The notes below the pieces were generated by a model. That model made no database searches. It saw only the letters and a program-made list of their open reading frames with translations, and was not told the DNA's origin. The translations under genes and the position numbers were made by a program. DNA of 64,000 nucleotides from Alkalimonas cellulosilytica (GTDB taxonomy: Bacteria > Pseudomonadota > Gammaproteobacteria > Enterobacterales > Alteromonadaceae): assembly GCF_036325985.1 (NCBI RefSeq), contig NZ_JAUHLI010000005.1, forward strand, positions 180,369 to 244,368, read 5' to 3'. This document shows positions 52,707-61,242 of the stretch, one piece after another. The stretch's first letter is position 1. Every line of letters begins with the position of its first letter.

Positions 52707-52740
52707 AAAAAACGGGCTATTTAGCATAGCCCGTTTTTTT
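52707..52740 (-). terminator. Terminator of pstS
   Basis: Stem AACGGGCTAT with its complement, five-base loop, A/T runs on both sides (bidirectional in form). On the minus strand six T follow, 17 bases after the pstS stop. It likely lets only part of transcription pass into pstC, giving more PstS than permease. Confidence 0.85.
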
Positions 52741-52756
52741 ACGTCATCAGGTCGGC

Positions 52757-53737
52757 TTACAGGACGCCGATATCACGCAACACTTGCTGAGATACTGCAT
52801 TTGGAATTGGTACATAGCCATCACGTACTACTACTTCCTGGCCTTCTTTTGACACCACCATACGAATAAACTCACGCTCCAGAGTGTTCAACGGACGGTT
52901 CGGGTGCTTGTTAATGTACACGTAAAGGAAGCGAGCCAGCGGGTAAGTACCGTTGGCAGCGTTGGCACCGTTAGGCTCGGCAAAAGGCTCGCCAGCATTA
53001 GCCGCTAAAGGAATAGCACGTACACCAGAAGTGATGTAACCAATTCCAGAGTAGCCGATACCGTTCAGTGACTCACTCACACCCTGTACCACGGAAGCAG
53101 AACCTGGCTGCTCGTTGATGCTAGGCTTAAAGTCACCGCCACACAGCGCATTGTTTTTAAAGTAACCGTAGGTACCTGATACCGCATTACGGCTATACAG
53201 GGTAAAGTCACGGTTAGCCCACTGACCACCCAAACCTAACTGCCCCCAACGGGTGATATCAGCGTCAGCACCACAGCGGCGACCTACAGAGAAAACAGCA
53301 TCCACTTGTTGTAAGGTCATGCCTTCGATTGGGTTGTCTTTGTTGACATAGACTGCCAGTAAATCCACCGCTACAGGGATAGCCAGTGGCTTGTAACCGT
53401 AACGGTTTTCAAAAGCCTGCACCTCAGAATCACGCATGGCACGGCTCATAGGACCAAAGTTGGCGGTACCTTCGGTCAAGGCAGTCGGAGCAGTTGAGGA
53501 GCCCGCACCCTGAATCTGAATATTGACGTTTGGATAGAACTTAGCAAACTCTTCAGCCCACAGTGTCATCAGGTTGTTCAGGGTATCGGAACCGATACTA
53601 GTAACGTTACCAGAAACACCACTAACGCGCTCATACGCTGGGATGTCTGGATCGATACTGGCAACAGCGCTGCTGATACCGAAAGTCATAGCTGCGGCAA
53701 TCACAGTCAGTTTGGTCAATTTCTTCAATGCGTTCAC
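52757..53737 (-). CDS. pstS: Phosphate-binding periplasmic protein PstS
   Basis: High-affinity phosphate-binding protein of 326 residues, GTG start at 53737 with GGAG upstream, and signal peptide about 1-26 (ending SSAVA). Phosphate-contact segments are seen: GSDTLNNLM, QGAGSSTAPTAL, and SRNAVSGTYGYFK (family SGT motif). It has the PstS type found in Shewanella/Pseudomonas, where the protein also contacts the outside of cells. No lipobox. A Pho box with -10 lies at 53806-53839. Confidence 0.97.
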   Translation of the reverse strand: MNALKKLTKLTVIAAAMTFGISSAVASIDPDIPAYERVSGVSGNVTSIGSDTLNNLMTLWAEEFAKFYPNVNIQIQGAGSSTAPTALTEGTANFGPMSRAMRDSEVQAFENRYGYKPLAIPVAVDLLAVYVNKDNPIEGMTLQQVDAVFSVGRRCGADADITRWGQLGLGGQWANRDFTLYSRNAVSGTYGYFKNNALCGGDFKPSINEQPGSASVVQGVSESLNGIGYSGIGYITSGVRAIPLAANAGEPFAEPNGANAANGTYPLARFLYVYINKHPNRPLNTLEREFIRMVVSKEGQEVVVRDGYVPIPNAVSQQVLRDIGVL

Positions 53738-54090
53738 GGTCGTCTCCTACCTATTTTTGGAATTAAAACATCGAATCGCGATGGGTTATTGCTTAACACC
53801 CTGCCATCCTAATGCAGCCATATGACAATAATATGACGAAAATACATTTTATTTTGCTTGCCATGCCAATTACCTACTTTGTGGTAGGTTGCCATTTGGC
53901 CATTTAAAATCAGGCACTTATAAATAAGTCATGATGCCTTATGCTATTTAACTGCAAAAATGACAAAAAAATTATCCTACCCTACTTTATTCCTGCGACC
54001 TGCTGGCTACACTTAGTCGCATGGAACCCTGTTCCTAATAACTATTAGAATGAACTCCCCCATACTGACGTCAACACAAAAGGAATCGTT
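53738..54090. other. 353-bp divergent spacer between pstS and GcvR-like gene
   Basis: Holds the pstS promoter (Pho box, see separate entry) and, on the other side, the start region of the plus-strand ACT-domain gene with AAAGGA before its ATG. A small hairpin (ACCTAC, loop TTTGTG, GTAGGT) lies at 53872-53889. No gene is seen. Confidence 0.6.
53806..53839 (-). promoter_or_regulatory. Pho box and -10 element before pstS
   Basis: On the minus strand TCGTCAT (53839-53833) and TTGTCAT (53828-53822) are separated by four bases; exactly 10 bp later is TAGGAT (53811-53806). The pstS GTG is at 53737, giving a leader of about 60 bases. Confidence 0.85.
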
Positions 54091-54597
54091 ATGAAGCAGT
54101 TGGTCCTGACCGTCATAGGACGCGATAAATCTGGCCTGGTAGAACAACTGGCTACCGTGGTCAATCAACACAATGGCAACTGGATGGCCAGTAACCTCAG
54201 CCACCTGGCGGGTTACTTTGCCGGTATTGTACAACTGGAGGTGGCAGAAACTGACCTGGCCCAATTAACCGAGGCATTGCAAGCCATTACCGATCTGGAT
54301 ATTCACATTCATCATGGCATTGACAGCGCTAGCCAAAATCAGCAGTTGCTGAAGTTCGTGATTACCGGCAATGACCGCCCCGGCATTGTGCGCGAGCTGT
54401 CCTCGGTGATTAAGCACAAAGGCACCAATATCATCCACTTTGAAAGCTCTAAGCAGAGTGCGCCCAATTGGGGCTCGCCCTTGTTTAACGCTATCGCCAC
54501 CGTAGAGCTGGCACCTGGTTTAAGCCGGGATGAAGTGATTGCGGCGCTGGAAGCCATCGCAACGGATGTGGTGGTGGATGTGGAAGTCGCCAGTTGA
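54091..54597 (+). CDS. GcvR-like protein with two ACT domains
   Basis: Protein of 168 residues with tandem ACT domains (about 3-75 and 87-165): LVLTVIGRDKSGLVEQLATVV and LKFVITGNDRPGIVRELSSVI. This is the glycine-cleavage-repressor (GcvR) type, in which ACT domains bind amino acids and the protein blocks the activator GcvA. The ligand here is unknown and no gcv genes are nearby. Good ribosome site (AAAGGA). Lies between pstS and ppk but shows no Pho box of its own. Confidence 0.86.
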   Translation: MKQLVLTVIGRDKSGLVEQLATVVNQHNGNWMASNLSHLAGYFAGIVQLEVAETDLAQLTEALQAITDLDIHIHHGIDSASQNQQLLKFVITGNDRPGIVRELSSVIKHKGTNIIHFESSKQSAPNWGSPLFNAIATVELAPGLSRDEVIAALEAIATDVVVDVEVAS

Positions 54598-54657
54598 TTT
54601 GCCACCGCCAACACCCTGTGCCCAAGAGGACACTTATTTTTGCAGCGGCCTCTGGCC

Positions 54658-54686
54658 GCTTCATCCAATTGTCATAAAACTGCCAT
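54658..54686 (+). promoter_or_regulatory. Pho-box repeats before ppk
   Basis: Heptamers GCTTCAT (54658-54664), TTGTCAT (54669-54675) and CTGCCAT (54680-54686) hold an 11-bp period, 32 bases before the ppk ATG. At the expected +10 position is CATAGC, only a weak -10. The site would put ppk-ppx under PhoB. Confidence 0.7.
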
Positions 54687-54718
54687 AGAGTAGTGCCATA
54701 GCTGTAAGGAGCCCTGCT

Positions 54719-56845
54719 ATGGAAACTCATCATCCCTTATCTGAAACACTGCAAGTCCCAATGATCCCGCGTGAACTGAGCTGGCTGTCGTTTAACGGCC
54801 GGGTATTGCAGGAAGCTGCCGATACCCGCAACCCGGCCATTGAACGCTTGCGCTTTTTAGGGATTTACTCCAACAACATGGATGAATTCTTTCGCGTCCG
54901 GGTCGCTGATGTGAAGCGGCGCATTCTATTGAAGAAGTATCAGGCCAGCCCGGATGAAGATGCCGAGCAGCTGCTGCAGGATATTCAGCAAAAAGTGATT
55001 GAGCAGGGAGAGCAGTTCAATCAGATCTATAAAGATATACAGCTGGAACTTCGCAAGCACAGTATTGAGTTGATTGATCATAACCGCTTAACCGAGCCAC
55101 AAATCGACTGGCTGCGCAATTATTTTCGCACCGAAGTAAAAAAGCACATTTCACCGATCATCTTAAGCAATGAGGAGCAACGACTGGCGCGCTCGCTGGA
55201 AGACAACACCACCTACTTGTTTGTTGAAATGAGTGGTCAGGGCAAACCCGAATACGCCATTGTTGAGGTGCCCACCCAGGAATTATCCCGCTTTGTCGAA
55301 CTACCGCTCGAGCTCAATACCCGCAAGAAAAATGGCCATTACCGCCGTCAACTGATGCTGCTAGATGATATTTTATTGCTCTGTCTGGCCGACCTGTTCA
55401 GCGGCTTCTTCGAGTTCGAGCAGATCCAGGGCTATTCCCTGAAAATGACCCGCGATGCCGAGTACAACATCAGTGATACACTGGATCAAAGCTTACTGGA
55501 TAAAATGTCCAAAGGGATCCGCCAACGCCTGAAATCAGAGCCGGTGCGACTGGTCTACGACAAAGATATGCCTGAGGCCATGCTGAAAGTACTGCGCAAG
55601 CAGTTGGGTACCAGCTCGATGGATTCCTTGATCCCTGGCGGGCGCTACCGCAACTTTAAAGACTTTATCAGCTTTCCGAATATGGGCCATCACAGCCTGG
55701 AGTTTGCAACCCAACCACCATTGCCAAGCCCGGAGTTTGAGCAATATACCACCAGCTTTGACGCCATTCGCGCCAGCGATATCCTGCTGCACTATCCCTA
55801 CCAGGATTTTGGCTATTTTACCGAATGGATCCGCCAAGCTTCTTTTGATCCTAAAGTCAGCAGCATCAAACTGACCATGTATCGGGTGGCCAAAAACTCA
55901 CGGGTGATCAGTTCGTTGGTCGATGCCGTGCGCAACGGCAAAAAGGTTGTTGTGGTGGTAGAGCTCAAAGCACGGTTTGATGAAGAAAATAACATCAACT
56001 GGTCACGCAAGATGACCGAAGCTGGCATCCATGTGGTATTTGGCCTGACCACCTTAAAAATACACTCCAAACTGTGTCTGATCACCCGACTGGAACGTGG
56101 CAAACCAATGCGCTATGCCCATATCGGAACCGGCAACTTCAATGAAAAAACCGCCCGCATCTACACCGATATGAGTTTGTTTAGCTGTCACCCGGAAATC
56201 ACTGCAGAAGTGGATCAGGTGTTTGAGTTTATTGAGTACAGCTACCGGGCCTATCAGTTCAATCATCTGATTGTATCTCCCACCTGGAGCCGACCACGCC
56301 TGGTCGCGCTGATCCAACGGGAAATTGGCTTTGCCACCACAGGTCGCAAAGCTGAAATTATCCTGAAAATAAACAACCTGGTGGATAAAGACATCATCGC
56401 CTTGCTGTATCAGGCCAGTCAAGCCGGGGTGAAAATTCGCATGATCATTCGTGGTATGTGCTCATTGATCCCGGGTGTACCAGGGTTGAGCCAGAACATT
56501 AAGGTCGTCAGTGTGTTGGATCGCTATCTGGAGCACAGCCGGGTCTATGTCTTTCATAATGGCGGTGAAACCGAGGTGTATATTTCGTCTGCTGACTGGA
56601 TGACCCGCAACATCGACCATCGGGTTGAAGTCGGCGTGCCGATCTACGATTTACGCTTAAAGCAGCAAATCCTTGACATCCTGCACATCCAGCTAAAAGA
56701 TAACGTTAAAGGGCGGCTGCTCGATGCCAGCCAAAGCAACAGCTATGTGAAGCGTGGTAATAAACGTAATATCCGCTCACAGCAAGCTACTTACGATTAT
56801 CTGGCAGCTCTGCAACAGGACTTGCCAGCAAGGACACCCGATTGA
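54719..56845 (+). CDS. ppk1: Polyphosphate kinase 1
   Basis: Reversible enzyme of 708 residues making long-chain polyphosphate from ATP. The N-terminal domain starts RELSWLSFNGRVLQEAAD. The catalytic PLD-like core has the autophosphorylated histidine in LKIHSKLCLI (about His449) and the second conserved histidine in YLEHSRVYVFHNGG (around 605). Arg residues for ATP are seen in KLTMYRVAKNSR. GGAG precedes the ATG. The ppx start overlaps its stop as TTGA, so the two are coupled. Confidence 0.97.
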   Translation: METHHPLSETLQVPMIPRELSWLSFNGRVLQEAADTRNPAIERLRFLGIYSNNMDEFFRVRVADVKRRILLKKYQASPDEDAEQLLQDIQQKVIEQGEQFNQIYKDIQLELRKHSIELIDHNRLTEPQIDWLRNYFRTEVKKHISPIILSNEEQRLARSLEDNTTYLFVEMSGQGKPEYAIVEVPTQELSRFVELPLELNTRKKNGHYRRQLMLLDDILLLCLADLFSGFFEFEQIQGYSLKMTRDAEYNISDTLDQSLLDKMSKGIRQRLKSEPVRLVYDKDMPEAMLKVLRKQLGTSSMDSLIPGGRYRNFKDFISFPNMGHHSLEFATQPPLPSPEFEQYTTSFDAIRASDILLHYPYQDFGYFTEWIRQASFDPKVSSIKLTMYRVAKNSRVISSLVDAVRNGKKVVVVVELKARFDEENNINWSRKMTEAGIHVVFGLTTLKIHSKLCLITRLERGKPMRYAHIGTGNFNEKTARIYTDMSLFSCHPEITAEVDQVFEFIEYSYRAYQFNHLIVSPTWSRPRLVALIQREIGFATTGRKAEIILKINNLVDKDIIALLYQASQAGVKIRMIIRGMCSLIPGVPGLSQNIKVVSVLDRYLEHSRVYVFHNGGETEVYISSADWMTRNIDHRVEVGVPIYDLRLKQQILDILHIQLKDNVKGRLLDASQSNSYVKRGNKRNIRSQQATYDYLAALQQDLPARTPD

Positions 56846-58374
56846 GTCAAACCGATACTTCAGTAACCAGCAGCAGCCTGATGGCCGCCGTTGATTTAGG
56901 CTCCAACAGCTTTCATCTGGTGATTGCCCGCGATCTGCATGGCGATTTACAACTGCTGCACCGCGAAAAACAAAAAGTTCAGCTGGCCGAAGGGTTAAAC
57001 AGCGATCTCATCCTCAGCGAGGAAGCAATGGAGCGCGGTCTGTCGGTGTTGCGACAGTTTGCCGATACCTTATCCGGCATACCGGCCGATGCAGTGCGGG
57101 TCATCGCCACCTACACCCTGCGCCGGGCCAGCAACAGCCAGACTTTTTTACGCCGGGCCCGCAGCGTGTTTCCCTACCCGATTGAAATCATCTCCGGCCA
57201 GGAAGAAGCCCGTTACATCTACCAGGGGGTGGCACACTTTGAACATGCTGCCGAGCACCGGCTGGTGATGGACATTGGCGGTGGAAGTACCGAGTTTGCG
57301 CTTGGGCAGGGTTTTGAAGTGCTGCGTCTTAGTAGCCGCAACATGGGCTGCGTCAGTTACGCCAAAGAGTTTTTTGCCGGTGGCAAACTTTCGGCCAAAC
57401 GCTTTGCCCGTGCCATCCTGCAGGCCGAACAGGAGCTTGAGTCCATCGCCAGTGCCTTTAAAAAAACCGGCTGGCAGCAAGCGCTGGGTACCTCCGGCTC
57501 GGTGAAAGTACTGCGCGATATTTTGCAGCAGCAGCTGCAAAGCGATGGGGTACTGCGTCTTAACGAACTGTTGCAATTAAAACAATTGCTGATCCAGGCT
57601 GGCCATATCCAGACGCTGGAGCTGGCAGGCCTGAGCGATGATCGCCGGGCCCTGTTGGCGCCGGCGCTGAGTATCGCCATCGCTGCTTTTCAGATGCTGG
57701 ATATTCAGGAGATGCAGTACTGTGAAGCGGCGCTGCGCGAAGGCGTACTGAACGAAATGCGTCAGCGCCGTTATGAGCAAGACATTCGTCAGAGCACCAT
57801 TGCCAGTTTACAACAGCGCTATCAGGTGGATGCAGCGCACAGCGAACGCTTGCAGCGCACCGCAACCAATTTGCTGGCACAAGCCACCAACAGCTGGCAG
57901 ATCCCAGCCGAAGCACAGCAATTATTGCTCTGGGCCTGTCAGGTGGTAGAAATTGGCTTGCAAATCAACTCATCCGGCATCCAAAAGCACTCCGCTTATA
58001 TTTTGCAACATGCCAACCTGCCTGGTTTTAACCAGGAGCAACAGCAGCTGCTGGCTTTTTTGGTCCGTTACCATCGCAGCAAATTAAAAGGCCTGAGCCT
58101 GCCCACATTGTACCTGTACCCGCCGCATCAGCTCATGCGTCTGCTGGTGCTGCTGCGTCTGTGTGTGCTGCTGAATCAAAAACGCCGTGATGACTGGTTG
58201 CCACAGCTTAGTATCGAGGCCAGTGAACATGCCCTCGCCCTTGACTTACCAGCCGACTGGTTGCAGCTGCAACCGCTGCTGCAGGCCGATTTGCAGCAAG
58301 AGACCACCTGGCTGGCTAAGGCCGGCTTTCATTTTCAACCACCGCTGCAACCAGAGGAGCCTGACGATGCCTGA
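56842..58374 (+). CDS. ppx: Exopolyphosphatase
   Basis: Splits terminal phosphate from polyphosphate; the family also hydrolyses pppGpp. It has 510 residues and a TTG start at 56842 overlapping the ppk stop, with AGGA nine bases upstream. ASKHA motifs are visible: AAVDLGSNSFHLVIAR (phosphate 1), VMDIGGGSTEFALG (phosphate 2), and the catalytic Glu region SGQEEARYIYQGV. The HD-like C-terminal domain (about 320-500) follows. Coupled synthesis and breakdown of polyphosphate from one mRNA is the usual ppk-ppx arrangement. Confidence 0.96.
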   Translation: MSQTDTSVTSSSLMAAVDLGSNSFHLVIARDLHGDLQLLHREKQKVQLAEGLNSDLILSEEAMERGLSVLRQFADTLSGIPADAVRVIATYTLRRASNSQTFLRRARSVFPYPIEIISGQEEARYIYQGVAHFEHAAEHRLVMDIGGGSTEFALGQGFEVLRLSSRNMGCVSYAKEFFAGGKLSAKRFARAILQAEQELESIASAFKKTGWQQALGTSGSVKVLRDILQQQLQSDGVLRLNELLQLKQLLIQAGHIQTLELAGLSDDRRALLAPALSIAIAAFQMLDIQEMQYCEAALREGVLNEMRQRRYEQDIRQSTIASLQQRYQVDAAHSERLQRTATNLLAQATNSWQIPAEAQQLLLWACQVVEIGLQINSSGIQKHSAYILQHANLPGFNQEQQQLLAFLVRYHRSKLKGLSLPTLYLYPPHQLMRLLVLLRLCVLLNQKRRDDWLPQLSIEASEHALALDLPADWLQLQPLLQADLQQETTWLAKAGFHFQPPLQPEEPDDA

Positions 58375-58996
58375 TGGGAACACTACCGAAACTGCGGCCA
58401 TCGCAAGCAGACGTTGCCCTTGGCTGGATTGCAGCAAAGCAGATTATGTGGCCTACCATGATGACGAATGGGGAGTGCCGTTGTTTGATGATCAAAAACT
58501 GTTTGAGTTTATTACGCTGGAGGCCGCTCAGGCCGGCCTGAGCTGGTACACGGTGCTGAAAAAACGGCCGCATTACCGCCAGGTCTTTGCCGGCTTTGAT
58601 GCCGAACAAGTGGCGCGTTTTGACCAGCAACGGATTGAGCAGCTGCTGCAAGATCCCGGCATTATCCGGAATCGGTTAAAAGTGGAAGCGGCCGTCAACA
58701 ATGCCCGCTGTTTTTTGGCCATTCAGGAAGCCTTTGGCAGTTTTGCTGCTTACCAGTGGCGCTTTGTCGATGGCAGACCGCAGGTTAGTAGCATTCGCGG
58801 CCCGGAAGATTACCGCGCTACCAGCAAAGAGTCCGATGCCATGAGCAAGGATTTAAAACAGCGCGGTTTTAAATTTGTCGGCTCCACCATCATCTACGCT
58901 CACATGCAAGCTTGTGGCATGGTCAACGATCATAGCCTGGATTGTTTTCGTCGCGAGCAGGTGATTGCCAGCTATTCAGCCCTTGGCCTTGGCTAG
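58367..58996 (+). CDS. tag: DNA-3-methyladenine glycosylase I
   Basis: Base-excision enzyme of 209 residues removing 3-methyladenine from DNA. The start ATG at 58367 (GAGGAG upstream) overlaps ppx by eight bases; a longer frame from 58187 lies inside ppx. The zinc snap (Cys17, His31, His189, Cys193) is intact, and Glu52 in LFEFITLE matches catalytic Glu38 of E. coli Tag. KKRPHYR and KRGFKFVGSTIIYAHMQACG are the other signature blocks. Coupling with ppk-ppx means Pho conditions may raise it. Its 3' end overlaps phoR convergently by 21 bases. Confidence 0.96.
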   Translation: MPDGNTTETAAIASRRCPWLDCSKADYVAYHDDEWGVPLFDDQKLFEFITLEAAQAGLSWYTVLKKRPHYRQVFAGFDAEQVARFDQQRIEQLLQDPGIIRNRLKVEAAVNNARCFLAIQEAFGSFAAYQWRFVDGRPQVSSIRGPEDYRATSKESDAMSKDLKQRGFKFVGSTIIYAHMQACGMVNDHSLDCFRREQVIASYSALGLG

Positions 58997-60310
58997 CTGC
59001 GATTTTTTCTTCACCGGTATCACCAACTCCGCTGGCAGACTAAAAGAAAAACTGCTGCCTTCTTTTGGCGCACTGAAAATAATCAGCCGACTATTGTGGC
59101 GTGACAGCACATGCTTAACGATGGCCAGGCCCAAACCACTGCCACCATTGGCGCGGCTTCTGGCACTATCGACCCGGTAAAAACGCTCGGTCAGCCGTTT
59201 TACATGCTGCGGTGCTATACCATCGCCGTTGTCGTTTACCGCGAACACCGCTTTTTGGTGTTGACGCTTCCAACTCACTTGAATATCACTGCCGGGAGGC
59301 GTGTATTTAATCGCATTGGTGACCAGGTTGGAAAAAGCACTGCGTAGCTCCTCGGCAATACCCTTCACTTTCAAACCAGGCTCTATATCAAACTGGATAC
59401 GATGCTGTTTTTCCCGGTTCAGCGTTTCAGCTTCCAACTGCAATACTACCAACATCGCCGGCACATCCACCACGGTATCAAAATTGCCACGACTACTGGA
59501 TTCAATGCGTGATAAGGTCAGCAGTTGCTGCACCAGCGAGTCCATGCGGCGGGTTTGTTCCAGCATCACAGGATGCGCTTTGCGCCAAACGCCTTGCTCT
59601 GGCAATTCATCGGCTTCCATCACTTCCAGATAGCCTTGCAACACCGTCAGTGGTGTTCTTAGTTCGTGCGATACGTTGGCGACAAAGTCTTTGCGGATTT
59701 GCTCCAGCTGTTTTAGATGGGTAATGTCGCGCACGATCAGCAATTGCTCGCTTTCGCCGTAGGGGATCAGCCGGAACTCCAGCGTCAGCTCTTCATTCAT
59801 AGGCGAGGCCAGTTCTAAGGCGGCTTTGAAGTCACCTTGTTGCAGGTACTGCTGAAATTCAGGGTGTCGAATCAGGTTGTCAATGCGCTGGGCGTGATCG
59901 GACGGCCAGCGCAGGCCGACAAGGATTTGTGCCAGTTGATTGCACCAGATGATGGTCCAGTCTTTGCTGAGCACGACAATAGCTTCCGGTAAGGCTTCAG
60001 CACCATCGCGAAAACGGCGTACCAGGGCGCGCAACTCTTTACGCTTTTTCCGATCGCGTCGCTGCTGGGTATAGATGCCATCAAACACCTGCTGCCAGAC
60101 GCCATCCCCGGCGGGTGGAGTTAGTTTTTTATCCTGCCACAACCAACGGTCCAGCATAAAAATATGCTTGTAATGCCACCCCAGCAACACCAAAGCAACC
60201 AGCAGGCAAAATTGCCAGGCGGCATCAAACAGCCAACCGGCACCAAGCGCTAGCAGCAAAAACAGTGCGACCCGGCGCAGTACTTTCCATTTTGACAGCG
60301 GTAAACGCAT
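58976..60310 (-). CDS. phoR: Phosphate-regulon sensor kinase PhoR
   Basis: Histidine kinase of 444 residues that phosphorylates PhoB when phosphate is low. Two close membrane helices at about 14-46 leave almost no periplasmic loop, the PhoR pattern: sensing is through PstB/PhoU. A charged linker leads to a PAS domain (about 105-190), then the H box with His215 (NVSHELRTPLT), N box (NLVTNAIKYTPPG), and G boxes (NDNGDGI, GGSGLGLAIVKHV). It lies 63 bases after phoB. Its stop overlaps tag. Confidence 0.97.
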   Translation of the reverse strand: MRLPLSKWKVLRRVALFLLLALGAGWLFDAAWQFCLLVALVLLGWHYKHIFMLDRWLWQDKKLTPPAGDGVWQQVFDGIYTQQRRDRKKRKELRALVRRFRDGAEALPEAIVVLSKDWTIIWCNQLAQILVGLRWPSDHAQRIDNLIRHPEFQQYLQQGDFKAALELASPMNEELTLEFRLIPYGESEQLLIVRDITHLKQLEQIRKDFVANVSHELRTPLTVLQGYLEVMEADELPEQGVWRKAHPVMLEQTRRMDSLVQQLLTLSRIESSSRGNFDTVVDVPAMLVVLQLEAETLNREKQHRIQFDIEPGLKVKGIAEELRSAFSNLVTNAIKYTPPGSDIQVSWKRQHQKAVFAVNDNGDGIAPQHVKRLTERFYRVDSARSRANGGSGLGLAIVKHVLSRHNSRLIIFSAPKEGSSFSFSLPAELVIPVKKKSQLAKAKG

Positions 60311-60373
60311 GGTCCGATCCCAGACTTAGAGTATTCAGGGCCAAGCCAGTTGGTTGGCCCACGCCAGCATAGC

Positions 60374-61060
60374 TTACTTCAGTGAAAAACGGTAACCTGA
60401 ACCCCGTACCGTTTGGATCAGGCGATCATGCCCGGCAGGTGAAATAGCTTTGCGTAAGCGACGAATATGCACGTCGACGGTGCGATCTTCCACATACACA
60501 TTGGTGCCCCAGACATGATCCAGTAATTGCTCACGGCTGTACACCCGCTCCGGGTGCGTCATAAAAAAGTGCAGCAAGCGAAACTCGGTCGGCCCCATAT
60601 CCAGCGCTTCGTCTTTGGCACTGACCCGGTGCGAAACAGGATCCAGCTTTAAACCCTGCACTTCAATCACATCGTCCAAACTGGTTGGCGAGACCCGGCG
60701 GATCACCGCTTTAATACGCGCCATCAATTCTTTAGGTGAAAACGGCTTGGTGACGTAATCGTCAGCACCGACTTCCAACCCCTTGACTTTGTCTTCTTCT
60801 TCACCACGGGCGGTGATCATAATGATAGGGATTTGCCGCGTCAGCTCGTGCTGCTTCATTTTTTTTGCAATCTGAATACCACTGCCACCTGGTAGCATCC
60901 AGTCCAACAACACCAGATCCGGGTAAGGCTCTACCAGCTGCTCCAGTGCTTGATCCACATCTTCTGCGGTACTCGCCTGGTAGCCGTTTTGCTCCAGCAC
61001 AAAACACAACATATCACGGATTGGGGCTTCATCTTCCACCACCAGAATTCTACGTGCCAT
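60374..61060 (-). CDS. phoB: Phosphate-regulon response regulator PhoB
   Basis: Transcription factor of 228 residues (E. coli 229) binding Pho boxes. ATG at 61060 gives MARRILVVEDEAPIRDML; the ATG at 61072 has no ribosome site. Receiver domain: phosphorylated Asp53 in LVLLDWMLPG, Lys in YVTKPFSPKEL. The OmpR-type winged helix (about 130-228) shows the recognition helix VEDRTVDVHIRRLRKAI. Its promoter has a Pho box, consistent with autoactivation. Confidence 0.98.
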   Translation of the reverse strand: MARRILVVEDEAPIRDMLCFVLEQNGYQASTAEDVDQALEQLVEPYPDLVLLDWMLPGGSGIQIAKKMKQHELTRQIPIIMITARGEEEDKVKGLEVGADDYVTKPFSPKELMARIKAVIRRVSPTSLDDVIEVQGLKLDPVSHRVSAKDEALDMGPTEFRLLHFFMTHPERVYSREQLLDHVWGTNVYVEDRTVDVHIRRLRKAISPAGHDRLIQTVRGSGYRFSLK

Positions 61061-61095
61061 ACTCTCTACCATTTGCTAAGTTCCTGAGTATGCTT

Positions 61096-61129
61096 ATTAT
61101 CTACGTCAATTATGACAGATTTATGAAAA
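61096..61129 (-). promoter_or_regulatory. Pho box and -10 element before phoB
   Basis: On the minus strand TTTTCAT (61129-61123) and CTGTCAT (61118-61112) are 11 bp apart; exactly 10 bp later stands GATAAT (61101-61096), a near-consensus -10. The phoB ATG is 36 bases further. This is textbook PhoB-autoregulation geometry. Confidence 0.85.
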
Positions 61130-61185
61130 AAACCGAGCAAGTTAAGAAAATGGCATTCATAGCCACAAAAAGTAACATTATAAAT

Positions 61186-61214
61186 ACAAAAAAAGCCCTC
61201 CAATCAGGAGGGCT
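61186..61214 (-). terminator. Terminator of the porin gene
   Basis: On the minus strand AGCCCTCC, loop TGATT, GGAGGGCT, followed by seven T. It lies 29 bases after the porin stop at 61243 and ahead of phoB. Confidence 0.88.
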
Positions 61215-61242
61215 AAATCCAGGGTAACAGGGAGTAACAGGT

